In this document: positions 1 through 8,527 of the stretch, in pieces
Layout of the letters: each line of letters starts with the position of its first letter
How positions within the stretch are numbered: the stretch's first letter is position 1
Origin: CAZNLL01 sp964573885
Lineage (GTDB): Bacteria > Desulfobacterota > DSM-4660 > Desulfatiglandales > Desulfatiglandaceae
Length of the DNA: 46,690 nt
Reading direction: 5' to 3'
Assembly (NCBI GenBank): GCA_964573885.1
Contig: CAZNLL010000012.1
Location: 1-46,690 of the forward strand
Program-made: the position numbers and the translations under genes
The notes under the pieces: generated by a model
What the model saw: the letters and a program-made list of their open reading frames with translations, nothing else
What the model was told of the DNA's origin: nothing
Database searches by the model: none

Positions 1-369
1 AGCCACGAGCTCCTGGCGACTATGGGTGGGGTGGCCCTCTCTGTGGCCCTGGCGGAGAGACCAAGGGCGACCCAGGATCTCTTCCTGGCAGCCTTTGGTG
101 TGGGTGCCAGCCTGGGCTTCCTCCTCCCTTACAGCCGAGTCCAGGAGTCCGAAGCGGACCGAATCGGTGTTATGCTTATGGCCAAGGCGGGATATGATCC
201 CCGCGGGGCGCTTCCCTTCTGGGAGAGGATGCGTGAAGCCGGAGGACAAAGCCCTCCGGAGTTTCTTTCCACCCATCCCTCCCCGGATTCTAGGATCGCA
301 AACCTCAAGGGTTATATCACGGAGACCATGCCTTATTATAAACCCCGTTCACAGAGTTCCGGCCTCTGA
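1..369 (+). CDS. M48-family zinc metalloprotease, C-terminal part (5' end outside window)
   Basis: The reading frame is open from base 1 and ends at 369, so only the last ~122 residues are present. The fragment holds the family's ESEADRIG segment, which carries the third zinc ligand (Glu), then the helix MAKAGYDPRGALPFWERM and the late STHPSPDSRIANL motif. These are hallmarks of BepA/LoiP-type M48 peptidases, which degrade or help assemble misfolded outer-membrane proteins in the periplasm. The HEXXH motif must lie upstream of the window. A hydrophobic stretch (about residues 8-45) precedes the zinc-ligand motif. The fragment is clear; the exact subfamily is not. Confidence 0.9.
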   Translation, partial: SHELLATMGGVALSVALAERPRATQDLFLAAFGVGASLGFLLPYSRVQESEADRIGVMLMAKAGYDPRGALPFWERMREAGGQSPPEFLSTHPSPDSRIANLKGYITETMPYYKPRSQSSGL

Positions 370-478
370 TTTGAAGCCCCTGGACCGGGTTCGAACCACG
401 TTATGGGACCGGGAGAAGAGGCGGTTTAAATGGGGGGTATCCAAAAACCGATAGGCCCTGAATGATCAAGGAGATAAG

Positions 479-1021
479 ATGATGGAAAAGAACAGGATTG
501 ACACTTTTTTCTATGCCCTCGTAAGGGTGGTGGACGACATCTACCAGGAGGAGGACCTCAATGATATCCTGTACTTCATCGTCTCCCTGGCCACAGAACT
601 GACCGGAGCCAAGGGAAGCACGATCCGGGTTCTTGAACATGGCAGCCTTAACCTCAAGGTGGTGTCCAGCTACGGTCTGAGCAAGGAGTACCTGTCTTCG
701 GGAGCCATAGACCATGGAAAAAGTGTGACGGAGATCATGGACGGAGACCTTATCATTATTAATGATTTTCAGGGTGACCCCCGGATTCAAAATCTGGAAG
801 CGGCCAGAAAAGAGGGACTGGCCTCTGTCATAGGGATTCCCTTCACCGTAAACGAGACCACATACAGCATTCTCAGGGTCTATTTCAGATCAAAAAAGGT
901 GCCCAGTCAGGAGGAAATGGAATTGCTCTACAGCCTTGGTAAAATGAGCTGTCTGGCTATCGGACTTGCGGTCTTAAGGGAGATTCAGTCGGCCGGGCCC
1001 CGAACCACCGGGGTTTCATGA
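479..1021 (+). CDS. GAF-domain protein
   Basis: This 180-residue soluble protein is essentially one GAF domain (about residues 20-165). It has the usual opening helix (DDIYQEEDLNDILYFIV), a core with the variable ligand pocket and the late SVIGIPF strand. No kinase, cyclase or HTH output domain is present, so it probably senses a small ligand and signals through a partner. An AAGGAG Shine-Dalgarno at 468-473 serves ATG 479 or the adjacent ATG 482; I chose the first. It lies six bases upstream of trmL and is probably co-transcribed with it. The ligand cannot be read from sequence. Confidence 0.8.
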   Translation: MMEKNRIDTFFYALVRVVDDIYQEEDLNDILYFIVSLATELTGAKGSTIRVLEHGSLNLKVVSSYGLSKEYLSSGAIDHGKSVTEIMDGDLIIINDFQGDPRIQNLEAARKEGLASVIGIPFTVNETTYSILRVYFRSKKVPSQEEMELLYSLGKMSCLAIGLAVLREIQSAGPRTTGVS

Positions 1022-1027
1022 TGGGAC

Positions 1028-1504
1028 ATGGAGCACCGTACCCTTAAAGATCCGCACCTTCATGTCGTCCTTTATAGACCGGAAATCCCGGCCAATACAG
1101 GCAATATCGCCCGTTTGTGCGGTGCTGCACGGATGAGGCTCCACCTTATCCATCCCCTTGGTTTCAAGGTGGACGACAAGCATCTCAAACGGGCGGGTCT
1201 TGACTACTGGCAGGAAGTGGATGTGCGCCAGCACGGGGATTTTAAAGCTTTCCTGGCGGAAGTGGGGAAGAGGGAGAACATCATCGCCTTCAGTCGGCAC
1301 GCCTTAACGGTCTATACCGTGGCCAGGGTGAAGCACGGTGACTACCTGCTCTTTGGGCAGGAGACCAAGGGCTTGCCTGAACACATTATGGAGACCTATC
1401 CCTGTTTTTCCATCCCCATCTGGGGGAGGGTCCGCAGTCTGAACCTCTCTACCACAGTGGGAATCGTGGCCTACCACTATCTTCATCAGATAGACCTCTT
1501 CTAG
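1028..1504 (+). CDS. trmL: tRNA (cytidine/uridine-2'-O-)-methyltransferase TrmL
   Basis: This 158-residue SPOUT-class methyltransferase has the TrmL/YibK signatures in order: VLYRPEIPANTGNIARLC at the N-terminus, LIHPLGF, LKRAGLDYW, then the trefoil-knot SAM site LFGQETKGLP, IPIWGRVRSLNLS and a terminal helix. TrmL methylates the ribose of the wobble nucleotide 34 in tRNA-Leu isoacceptors, using SAM. Length matches the family (about 155 aa). It starts six bases after the GAF gene. Its stop codon overlaps the stop of the opposing PAS gene through the shared CTAG at 1501-1504, so the two converge with no spacer. Confidence 0.95.
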   Translation: MEHRTLKDPHLHVVLYRPEIPANTGNIARLCGAARMRLHLIHPLGFKVDDKHLKRAGLDYWQEVDVRQHGDFKAFLAEVGKRENIIAFSRHALTVYTVARVKHGDYLLFGQETKGLPEHIMETYPCFSIPIWGRVRSLNLSTTVGIVAYHYLHQIDLF

Positions 1505-2496
1505 GAAGGCCCCGGTCCGTCCTTGTCCGAAGGCCGCATCAACAGGAGCAGGGTTTTGCCCTCTTTCATGTTTATGGCCGTAAACTTGGTATCAAAGGTC
1601 TTCAACCGGGATTCACGATCCAAGAAATGCAAGGGCAATCGATAGGACATTCCAAGCCACGCCTTGCTGATCCCTTCCCTGAGCGTGTCTCTTGAGGTTG
1701 CATCCAGCAGATCCGAGATGCCGCTCCCGAGGATGGTCAGGCTGGCTTTCCCCGCCATTTCCAGCCCCTTTTCCGTCACCCCCAGGATGCAGCCGTTTTC
1801 ATCGATAAGAAAGCCGATATCATCGCCATGAAGCTGAGTGCTTAACCGGTCTTTCCATTCCCGCATCTGTCCGTAGGCGAGACTCAGCCGCCTGTTGGCC
1901 TCCTTCACCTGAACGTTGGCTTTGCTCAGCTCTTCTTCGGCGATCCTGCACTGATCTTCCGCTTCCATTTCTTTGGAAACATCCACCAGGTTCCCCATGG
2001 ACAAACAGATTCTGTCTTCGGGGTATAATTCGATATTGGCCCGGTCTTTGAGGGATACGGTCGTCCCGTGTTTGAGGGCGAGCTTATAGACAGCTTCAAC
2101 AAGGCCGGTCTTTTTGCCCGCTTCTCTCAAATGATTTTTGATGCGGATGAGTTCCTCGCGGCCCAGGGTCTTTTTCTCCACTCCCACATTAAGGTCCGAA
2201 TACCTGTAAATGTGGCACCCCATAATGGATTTCCCGAGGACGTTGGCAAGCCGGGCAGGTTTACATTTCATAAGATCCAAAAAGCGCGTGCTCGCGAATT
2301 CATACCAGATGGTGTCCCCTTCCTCCCCCCAGGCGCAGACGTATGGCATGGCCGGACAGCCTGTCTGGTCAAAGGCACGGAACGCGGCGAGGCACCTTGA
2401 AACGCGCTGTGTTAAAGGGGCGCTGTAACCGCCTGCTAAAATTCGACCGTAATATTCCTGGATTTTTCCCGGGTCCCGGGAGCGCTCGCTTTGCAT
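1501..2496 (-). CDS. PAS-domain protein, unknown signalling role
   Basis: I place the start at ATG 2496 (331 aa), preceded by AAGGGG at proper spacing; the frame is open further upstream but runs through a repeat. The first ~165 residues form a globular domain I do not recognise, with Cys-containing segments (PAMPYVCAWGEE, MKCKPARLANVLG, MGCHIYRY). A charged coiled coil follows at about 180-220 (AEEELSKANVQVKEANRRL). The C-terminal ~100 residues look like a PAS fold (IGFLIDENGCILGVTEKGLEMAG). No histidine kinase, GGDEF or DNA-binding domain follows. It may be a sensor or adaptor. It stands alone, converging on trmL. Confidence 0.7.
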   Translation of the reverse strand: MQSERSRDPGKIQEYYGRILAGGYSAPLTQRVSRCLAAFRAFDQTGCPAMPYVCAWGEEGDTIWYEFASTRFLDLMKCKPARLANVLGKSIMGCHIYRYSDLNVGVEKKTLGREELIRIKNHLREAGKKTGLVEAVYKLALKHGTTVSLKDRANIELYPEDRICLSMGNLVDVSKEMEAEDQCRIAEEELSKANVQVKEANRRLSLAYGQMREWKDRLSTQLHGDDIGFLIDENGCILGVTEKGLEMAGKASLTILGSGISDLLDATSRDTLREGISKAWLGMSYRLPLHFLDRESRLKTFDTKFTAINMKEGKTLLLLMRPSDKDGPGPS

Positions 2497-2591
2497 GATT
2501 GGTACCCCTTGAGAAGATTGGAATAGACAATGAAAAGACCCAGGCAGATTAAGGGGCAGTATAAGGCAATTCCGGCCGTGTTTCAACGGGA

Positions 2592-2669
2592 AAAGAAACC
2601 GGGAACCCACCCCGAAGGGGTGGGCCTGCGCCGAGCGAAGCGAAGGCAAAGAAACCGGGAACCCACCCC
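2592..2669. repeat. Dispersed intergenic repeat, copy 1, with perfect hairpin
   Basis: Bases 2610-2660 are identical to 20471-20521 (51 of 51). The core contains a perfect 8-bp hairpin, CCCACCCC-GAA-GGGGTGGG (2606-2624). The element is bracketed by two identical 22-base direct repeats at 2592-2613 and 2648-2669 (period 56), which begin AAAGAAACCGGGA. It lies between the divergent PAS and dodecin genes and encodes nothing convincing. It resembles a REP-like or small non-autonomous element. Confidence 0.85.
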
Positions 2670-2681
2670 TAGGTTAATATC

Positions 2682-2710
2682 TTGACCTGCAGGGGGTGGG
2701 ACTGTATCTT
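2682..2710 (+). promoter_or_regulatory. Candidate sigma-70 promoter for the dodecin gene
   Basis: TTGACC (2682-2687), a 17-base spacer and TATCTT (2705-2710) precede the dodecin start by about 60 bases. The -35 match is good and the -10 match partial. It begins 12 bases after the repeat element. Confidence 0.4.
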
Positions 2711-2770
2711 AAACAGAGGTCAAAAGAGGCTTTTTCGTGGGGTTCCTTTTTTAGCACAAGGAGGAAAGGT

Positions 2771-2983
2771 ATGTCGGGGAGTACATATAAGCTCATTGAG
2801 TTGGTGGGCACCAGTGATGAATCCTGGGAGGAGGCCGCCAAGACAGCGGTGGAAACGGCCGGAACATCTCTGAGGGATTTGAGGATCGCCGAGATCACGA
2901 AACTGGACATGATCATTACAAACGGGAAGGTTACCGCCTACCGGGCAAGAGTAATGGTGTCATTCAAGTATCAAAAGGACTAA
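2771..2983 (+). CDS. Dodecin-family protein, calcium-dodecin type
   Basis: This 70-residue protein has the dodecin beta-alpha-beta-beta layout: YKLIELVGTSDESWEEAA, a helix, then LRIAEITKLDM and a GKVTAYRARVMVSFKY strand pair. Dodecins form hollow dodecamers. Flavin-binding dodecins have a Trp near residue 38 and a Gln in the last strands. Here the first is Ile (LRIAEI) and the second position is Arg, which matches the pattern I recall for the mycobacterial calcium dodecin/SecE2 branch. I therefore do not expect flavin binding. The start ATG has a strong AAGGAGGAAA site. It is monocistronic. Confidence 0.9.
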   Translation: MSGSTYKLIELVGTSDESWEEAAKTAVETAGTSLRDLRIAEITKLDMIITNGKVTAYRARVMVSFKYQKD

Positions 2984-3100
2984 TCCCATTCCGTCCCCTG
3001 CCCCGAAAGAGATGCCCTGCGCCCGTCCTTCCTCTTGATCCGTGTCCAGAAACCGGGACGATGAGGGGCCTGTTTATCACGAGGGAGGCGTGAGAACAAG

Positions 3101-4204
3101 ATGCCCAAAATTGTCACCCTTTTTAGTTGTTTTTTTCTGATCCCGATTGTCATCCTTGGGGCCTGTCAAAAACGGCAGGGCATATCCACCCCCCTCCCGG
3201 GAGTGACCCGACCGGACGCAGAGGATTGGGTGGAGAGCGGTATCACCCTGGCGAAAAAGGGACAATATGACGGTGCCATTAAGGATTTTACCAAGGCCTT
3301 GGAACTCGAACCCGATAATTACCTTGCCCGTTACAACCGGGGGCTGGCCTGGGCCATGAAAGGGGATCCCGACCAGGCCATTGTGGACTATTCTGCAGCC
3401 CTGCAGACTGAACCGCGCTACTATTTATGTTACGCTGCCTATTATAAAAGGGGATTGGCGTGGCAGGAAAAGGGACACTATGACCGGGCCATTGAAGATT
3501 TCACCAAGGCCCTGGAATTAAATCCTTACTCCGCTGAGGCCTATAACCAGCTCGCCTGGATACTGTCGACTTTCCCGGATAAGAAATATCGCAATGGGAT
3601 CAAGGCGGTGGAGTGGGCCCGACGGGCCACCGAGCTTGATCCAAAACCCGCCTTTCTGGATACACTGGCCGCTGCTTTGGCCGAAACAGGTCGGTTTGGG
3701 GAGGCCGTCGAGACCCAGGAAAGGGCGGTTGCCCTCCTTCAATTGGGAGGGGAAAAAGAGGAGAGGGCCGCTTACATGGAGCGCCTGAAAGCTTACAGGG
3801 CCTGTCAAGCATGGCGAAGTTATTCAAGGGAGGGGACAGGATACCCTGTCAAGATCGGAGACAAAGGTGGGCCTCCCGGCGCTCCCCACGTCCAACAGGC
3901 CCGGAGGGAAGAGCCCTCGGAGGCCAGAAAGGAAGAGGGGCCCGGCCCCCGTAATCGTCTCAAAATTTTTTGCGTTCAGGTAGGTGCCTTTCTTTTGGAG
4001 CAGAACGCCGAAGAGTGCAGCAACCTCCTCAAGAAAAGGGGCTATGCACCCTATGTCTTTGTCACCTCCGATTCCCGGGGAAGTCGCTGGCACACAGTGC
4101 GCATCGGGGCCTACCCGCAGGAAGAAGAGGCGAGGGCCGCAGCCGCCGCCTTTCGGTCAAAGGAAAAAATGCCCGCCGTGGTAAGGCCTGGAGGAAGGCT
4201 ATAG
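3101..4204 (+). CDS. TPR lipoprotein with C-terminal SPOR domain
   Basis: The 367-residue protein starts with a signal peptide ending in the lipobox LGAC (Cys22), so it should be a lipoprotein. Residues about 42-210 hold several TPR units (for example AIKDFTKALELEPDNYLARYN and AIEDFTKALELNPYSAEAYN). A charged linker rich in Glu, Arg and Pro follows. Residues about 286-362 match a SPOR domain (FCVQVGAFLLEQNAEE ... HTVRIGAYPQEEEA), which in other proteins binds glycan strands lacking stem peptides at septa. A role in cell-wall or division-site organisation is likely. Its stop lies six bases from the convergent HD-GYP stop. Confidence 0.88.
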   Translation: MPKIVTLFSCFFLIPIVILGACQKRQGISTPLPGVTRPDAEDWVESGITLAKKGQYDGAIKDFTKALELEPDNYLARYNRGLAWAMKGDPDQAIVDYSAALQTEPRYYLCYAAYYKRGLAWQEKGHYDRAIEDFTKALELNPYSAEAYNQLAWILSTFPDKKYRNGIKAVEWARRATELDPKPAFLDTLAAALAETGRFGEAVETQERAVALLQLGGEKEERAAYMERLKAYRACQAWRSYSREGTGYPVKIGDKGGPPGAPHVQQARREEPSEARKEEGPGPRNRLKIFCVQVGAFLLEQNAEECSNLLKKRGYAPYVFVTSDSRGSRWHTVRIGAYPQEEEARAAAAAFRSKEKMPAVVRPGGRL

Positions 4205-4210
4205 TGGGGA

Positions 4211-5398
4211 CTAAGAGGATTTGGCCTGGGCCTTTAGAAGGGCCCTGAAGCGTTTTACAAGCAAGGGATGGAAGTGTGTTCCCTTTTGCCGATCCATCCA
4301 GTTGAGGGCTTCGTTCATGGCCATAGCCTTCTTCCCCGGGCGGTTCCGGCGCAGATTGTCATAGGTGTCGGTAACGCAGGTGATCATACTGGCGAGATTG
4401 AGCTCCCGCACCCTCTCTTGCTTGGGATATCCTGAGCCGTCGTAATGAAGGTGGTGTTCATAGGCCACTACGGGGATGACATCGGGCAACCCGGGACTGG
4501 CCAGGAGGATTTCCGCACCCCGGACGGGGTGATCCCAGTACCGCCTTTTTTCATCTATGCTGAGGGTTGCGGTTTCGGAAAAAGACTGTTCAAGGGGCAC
4601 GTGCAGGCCTATGTCATGGAGGAGACCCGCCATTCCTATTTCCTGCACCCTTTGATCATCCAGTTCCAGTTGCAGGGCCAATGCCATGGACAGGGCGGCC
4701 ACATTGACGGCGTGGACATACGGATCCGGGTCGGTGCTCCGCCTGTAAATGAGCATCTTGAGCGGAGCCTCTTCGGCCAGAACCATCTTAAAGAGGGTTT
4801 CCGTGGTTTCCCTGGCGTAGGAGACCTGATTTTCCGAAAGGGGCCCCTCAAGTCCCTCGAAAAGGTCCTTGCACTGATCCGAAAAGGACAGGGCCGAATC
4901 TCCCGAGGTCTTGAGAACGCTCGACAATTCCTCGTAAGACACCTGGGCCCCGGTTTCAAAGGGCAGGGTGCCCGCCAGGACGTGAGGAAGGCGTCCCTGA
5001 TTTCTGGCAAGAACCAGGTCGGCTTCATCGGGGTTCTTCAACAAGGGCAAAAGAATGCGGAGGAAGAGGACGAATTCCATTGAGCTGATACCGCGCTTAA
5101 AGAGGAGCCGCTGGAATTTCATGGCCTCCATCCATGCGATAAATTGCTTGAGATTGTCTCTCAATTCAGGCAAGGGAGTATTTTCCACCACCACCTCGCC
5201 CCCAATGAACAGGAAAGTCAGGGTCGGTCGCTGATCCAGGTATTTGCGGAGCCGTTGAAAAAAACCGGACACCTTTTTTTGGGTCTCTGGATGGTCCTGG
5301 GGATAGAGGGAAAGGGCCCGCAGGCATCCCACAAAGGAAATACACAGGTCCCGGTAAAAGTTACGCAATACCTCTTTTTGCCCTTTTGTTGTCTCCAT
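4211..5398 (-). CDS. HD-GYP-domain protein, probable c-di-GMP phosphodiesterase
   Basis: This 395-residue protein ends a seven-gene operon. Residues about 10-125 form an N-terminal domain that is also present in the upstream gene (HPETQKKVSGFFQRLRKYL ... LLFKRGISSMEF). Residues about 225-390 are an HD-GYP domain: YVHAVNVAALSMALA, HD at 261-262 (HDIGL), WDHPVRGAEIL and HHLHYDGSGYP at 315-325. The metal-binding His and Asp residues are kept, though HDIGK reads HDIGL and the Glu of HHE is Leu. HD-GYP enzymes hydrolyse c-di-GMP. Start ATG 5398 has GGAGGG 7 bases upstream; a TTG at 5434 would overlap the previous gene and is less likely. Confidence 0.85.
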   Translation of the reverse strand: METTKGQKEVLRNFYRDLCISFVGCLRALSLYPQDHPETQKKVSGFFQRLRKYLDQRPTLTFLFIGGEVVVENTPLPELRDNLKQFIAWMEAMKFQRLLFKRGISSMEFVLFLRILLPLLKNPDEADLVLARNQGRLPHVLAGTLPFETGAQVSYEELSSVLKTSGDSALSFSDQCKDLFEGLEGPLSENQVSYARETTETLFKMVLAEEAPLKMLIYRRSTDPDPYVHAVNVAALSMALALQLELDDQRVQEIGMAGLLHDIGLHVPLEQSFSETATLSIDEKRRYWDHPVRGAEILLASPGLPDVIPVVAYEHHLHYDGSGYPKQERVRELNLASMITCVTDTYDNLRRNRPGKKAMAMNEALNWMDRQKGTHFHPLLVKRFRALLKAQAKSS

Positions 5399-5415
5399 CA
5401 ACGGGCCCTCCGGCC

Positions 5416-7464
5416 TCAGATCAATTCCTGACAAAGCTTCCTGAGATCCGATGATCCCTCTTTGGCCGCCTTTTGTAGGGCTTCACGGGCCTCGGGGTTC
5501 CCGATTTGAGCCAGGGCACGGGCGGCCGCTTCTTGCAAGGACTTGACCTTTTTTGTCTTGAGCCAGCTGCGCTGGAAAAGGATTTCCGCCAAATGTGGGA
5601 TGGATCTCTCAGCCTTAAGTTGTCCCAGGGCCGTGATCACCTCCAGACGGACACTGAGTTCGGGATGGTCAAGAAGCGCCTCTACCGCAGTGGAGAGGCG
5701 GCTGTCTTGCGTCCTTGCGGCCAGGGCGAGGAGTGAGGGGAGTGCCTTCTCAGGGGCTCCCTGGAGCCGGCGGTTCAATAACCAGGAGAGCCTGGGCCCG
5801 AGGGCCGCCAAGGCCGTGAACAGCCATTTGGCCTGAGGCCCATGCTCGTCCTTGATATCAATGAGGACATCAAGGAGGTAACTCCCGGCCTTTTCCGGAT
5901 ACAAATGGCATATAGCGTCCAGAACGCTGGTTTCCTGCGGTCCGTAAGTCTTACACCCGCCCATGAGATTTTCCAGGAGATCCCGGATGTGTTCGCCGGT
6001 CAGAAGGGTGTTGATGATTTTTCTGATATCCCCTTGCTCAGGGTGGTCGGCAAGCCTCAAATAGATGTCACGGAGAAGCCTTCCCGCGGTAACAAAATCC
6101 CCTTGGGCCAGGAAATGGGTCAGGGCCTCCCCGGTGTTTTCGAGCAGAGAAGGAAGAAGAGAGGTGTCGGCAGAGGCAACGGGCCGGTCCAGAAGATCGA
6201 TAATCAGTTGAACCTTGGCCGCTTTGAGGGACTCGGGCGACAAGGTCTCAAGGAGATGGGCCCGCTCTTCTTCTTCTACCATGGGCGCATTCATCTGTAT
6301 GGAAGTGGCCAGAGCCTCAACTTCTTTGTGGTACTCCCTGTTCAGTTCTTCTATTTCTTGATGTCGTGTGAGCAGTTGCTCTAGATGCTGCCAGTGCTTG
6401 AGATCCGCCGTATCTCCCTTTTGTATCTTCTTTTCCTTTTCTTGGTGGATCAAGGCCAGGAGCAGGCCCGGGTCCTGGTACCTGGTCTGGGCTCTGGAGA
6501 AGAGGTTATTGAAACAGGTTGAACGGGAACCGTCCTCTTTGAGGGCGTCAACGAGGAGGCCCATGAGACGGGGCTCAGGCAGGGCCTGAAAGATTTCGTA
6601 AATGACCCCTCGCTCCTGCGAATCTCCGGATTCTGGAATAGCTGTGCACAGGATTTGGGTCTTCAGATCCGGTTCAAGGGAATCCAGTACCGCTCCTACA
6701 TGGCGCGCGAATTGAACCCTCTCCTCCCCTGATACCCCCTCAAGGGTGTGACCCAGATTTTGAATGAAATTGCCCAGCAGCGCTCCCCGTTGGGCAATGG
6801 AGATCCCTTTCTGTTTCTCAGCCATATCCTTATCCATCTGGACGAGGAGTGACTTGAGCTGTTCAATATCTTGTGAGAGATGGGTGAGCTGCCGGATCTT
6901 TTCGTTGCTGAGCTTGAAGGTGCCGGCCGCTGCAGGCTGGAGGATAAGCTGCTGCCATATGGCTTCTTCCCCACTGTCTTTAGCCAGACCGGTGGCAACC
7001 GTCTGAACGGTGGAGAAGATGCTGTAATCCAGAAGGCCTACCTTTGCGTGGGTGATGTTTTCCCGGGGCAAGGCCCGTGAGACCTCGGCGCCCTGACTCT
7101 GCCTGGCGCCGGCCAAGAGCTCCACAAAAGACTCAAGTTCCTGCTCGGAGACCCCCTTGTTGAGGAGGACATGGGAAATTCCCAGGAGGTGAAAGAATCT
7201 GAGGAACTTCTGAATTTGGGCGTCTTCAGCCTTATAAAAAGCCCCGTCCAGGAAAAGGCTGTCCATGGCGCATCCAAGGAAAAGGAACTCCCGCTCCGCC
7301 ATGGCCTCCTCAAGCTTGGCGAAAAGGAGTCCGCTTTGTTTCTTCATGAGGTCATGTCCCTTGGCATACAGGCGGGCGGTACTGATGGATCGCATAAGAG
7401 TGGCAATAAAATCAGGAATGCCTTGTGGAAGCGGACTGGGCTGGGAGGTTTTGACAACCGACAT
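5416..7464 (-). CDS. HEAT-repeat protein sharing an N-terminal domain with the adjacent HD-GYP protein
   Basis: The start is ATG 7464 (682 aa); the GAGGAA site overlaps the stop of the MetE-like gene, so translation is probably coupled. Residues about 12-120 resemble the N-terminal domain of the next gene: a HD/HP-xx-KK motif, a FLFLG strand and LLNKGVSEQELESFVELL. The middle is long and helical. The C-terminal ~100 residues are clear HEAT-like repeats (LSVRLEVITALGQLKAERSI, ALAQIGNPEAREALQKAA). No enzymatic motif is visible. It is probably a scaffold that works with the HD-GYP protein. Confidence 0.8.
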   Translation of the reverse strand: MSVVKTSQPSPLPQGIPDFIATLMRSISTARLYAKGHDLMKKQSGLLFAKLEEAMAEREFLFLGCAMDSLFLDGAFYKAEDAQIQKFLRFFHLLGISHVLLNKGVSEQELESFVELLAGARQSQGAEVSRALPRENITHAKVGLLDYSIFSTVQTVATGLAKDSGEEAIWQQLILQPAAAGTFKLSNEKIRQLTHLSQDIEQLKSLLVQMDKDMAEKQKGISIAQRGALLGNFIQNLGHTLEGVSGEERVQFARHVGAVLDSLEPDLKTQILCTAIPESGDSQERGVIYEIFQALPEPRLMGLLVDALKEDGSRSTCFNNLFSRAQTRYQDPGLLLALIHQEKEKKIQKGDTADLKHWQHLEQLLTRHQEIEELNREYHKEVEALATSIQMNAPMVEEEERAHLLETLSPESLKAAKVQLIIDLLDRPVASADTSLLPSLLENTGEALTHFLAQGDFVTAGRLLRDIYLRLADHPEQGDIRKIINTLLTGEHIRDLLENLMGGCKTYGPQETSVLDAICHLYPEKAGSYLLDVLIDIKDEHGPQAKWLFTALAALGPRLSWLLNRRLQGAPEKALPSLLALAARTQDSRLSTAVEALLDHPELSVRLEVITALGQLKAERSIPHLAEILFQRSWLKTKKVKSLQEAAARALAQIGNPEAREALQKAAKEGSSDLRKLCQELI

Positions 7465-7468
7465 GGCC

Positions 7469-8527
7469 TTATTCCTCAAGGGCGCGGCACCTTCGGGAGA
7501 GCCGGGAGAGGAGATCCATGACACTGTGGGCGTCTTCCGGAGTCATGCTGCCCATACCGCATGCAGGGGTAAGAATGGATCTTTCCTTGAGCATAACCGG
7601 ATCTATGCCCCATTCCGTCACGCGGTGAAACCCCGCCTGGATTTTTTCAAAGAGGCCTTCCACGGTTTCACGCCCGGTGAAACCGGACGTGGGAATGATC
7701 CCCCAAGCGATGGAGCCGCCTCCTTTCAGAAATCCCATGATCTCATCCCGGTAGAGCAAAAAATAGTCCATGAATTCAAAGGCGTCAAAGTTAATGATGT
7801 CGGGTCCGGCCTCGATAATCATGGACCAGTCTGTATTGCCGCAACAGTGAATGCCTACCAAGGCCTGGGATTTTTCCCTCACAGTGTCTATGACGGTTCT
7901 CAGGCTGGTGATTACATCGTCTCTTTGAATGGGGGAAAAGGCGGAACCAAAACCGGACAGGTAAGGTTCATCCAGAAAGATGATGGGAATTCTCCCGGAT
8001 TTTTCCAGTTCACGCACCTGCCAAAGGGCCTTTGCAGCCAAGCCTCTGACCATTGCATCCAGGAGTTGAGGGTTGTGGATGACCGACTTCCCATCCAGGT
8101 CGGTGATGGCCGCCGCAAAGGTGACGGGACCGGTGATCTGCCCTTTTACAAAAGGGCCGCCGTTTCCGGCACCTTGATTTATCATCTCCAGCAGACAGTA
8201 AAGGCCCGGGGCATAGGTCCTGCTCACAGAGAAATAATCAATGTCCTGGGCCAGGATATGGTCATAAAAGGTGACGAGTTGCGACTCCGTATCCGGAACA
8301 TCCCTGATATAGAGGGCCCTTTTTTCTTCTCTCACTTCAAGCAGAGGGAGCCCCTCACTGTACTGGATGATCATGTCTTCCAGATGGCTGCGCTTCACAA
8401 ATTGGGGCCAAAAGGGCATGGCCGGGATATGCTCCAGAATACTCCGGCAGGTGGTGTCGATATCCTTAAAGGGGACGCTCCCCACACCGGTGGCGAGAAA
8501 GCGAAAAGAGGGCCGTTTATGAGGCAC
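7469..8527 (-). CDS. MetE-like (core-MetE) cobalamin-independent-type methionine synthase
   Basis: This 352-residue protein matches only the C-terminal catalytic barrel of MetE (full MetE is about 750 aa). Zinc ligands are visible: His227 and Cys229 in GIHCCGNTDW, Glu251 in DAFEF and Cys323 in TPACGMGS. FLDEP lies at 184-188. As I recall, short 'core' MetE proteins in anaerobes take the methyl group from a methyl-corrinoid protein rather than methyl-tetrahydrofolate; that is inference here. The GTG start at 8527 has AGGAG upstream and overlaps the end of the TPR gene by 11 bases. It sits inside an operon otherwise made of envelope and signalling genes. Confidence 0.8.
   Translation of the reverse strand: MPHKRPSFRFLATGVGSVPFKDIDTTCRSILEHIPAMPFWPQFVKRSHLEDMIIQYSEGLPLLEVREEKRALYIRDVPDTESQLVTFYDHILAQDIDYFSVSRTYAPGLYCLLEMINQGAGNGGPFVKGQITGPVTFAAAITDLDGKSVIHNPQLLDAMVRGLAAKALWQVRELEKSGRIPIIFLDEPYLSGFGSAFSPIQRDDVITSLRTVIDTVREKSQALVGIHCCGNTDWSMIIEAGPDIINFDAFEFMDYFLLYRDEIMGFLKGGGSIAWGIIPTSGFTGRETVEGLFEKIQAGFHRVTEWGIDPVMLKERSILTPACGMGSMTPEDAHSVMDLLSRLSRRCRALEE

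Noticed and set aside
3041..3060. A third copy of the dispersed repeat (AGAAACCGGGA near 3050)
   Set aside because: Only the short AAACCGGGA part matches and the hairpin core is absent, so chance similarity or a heavily decayed copy.
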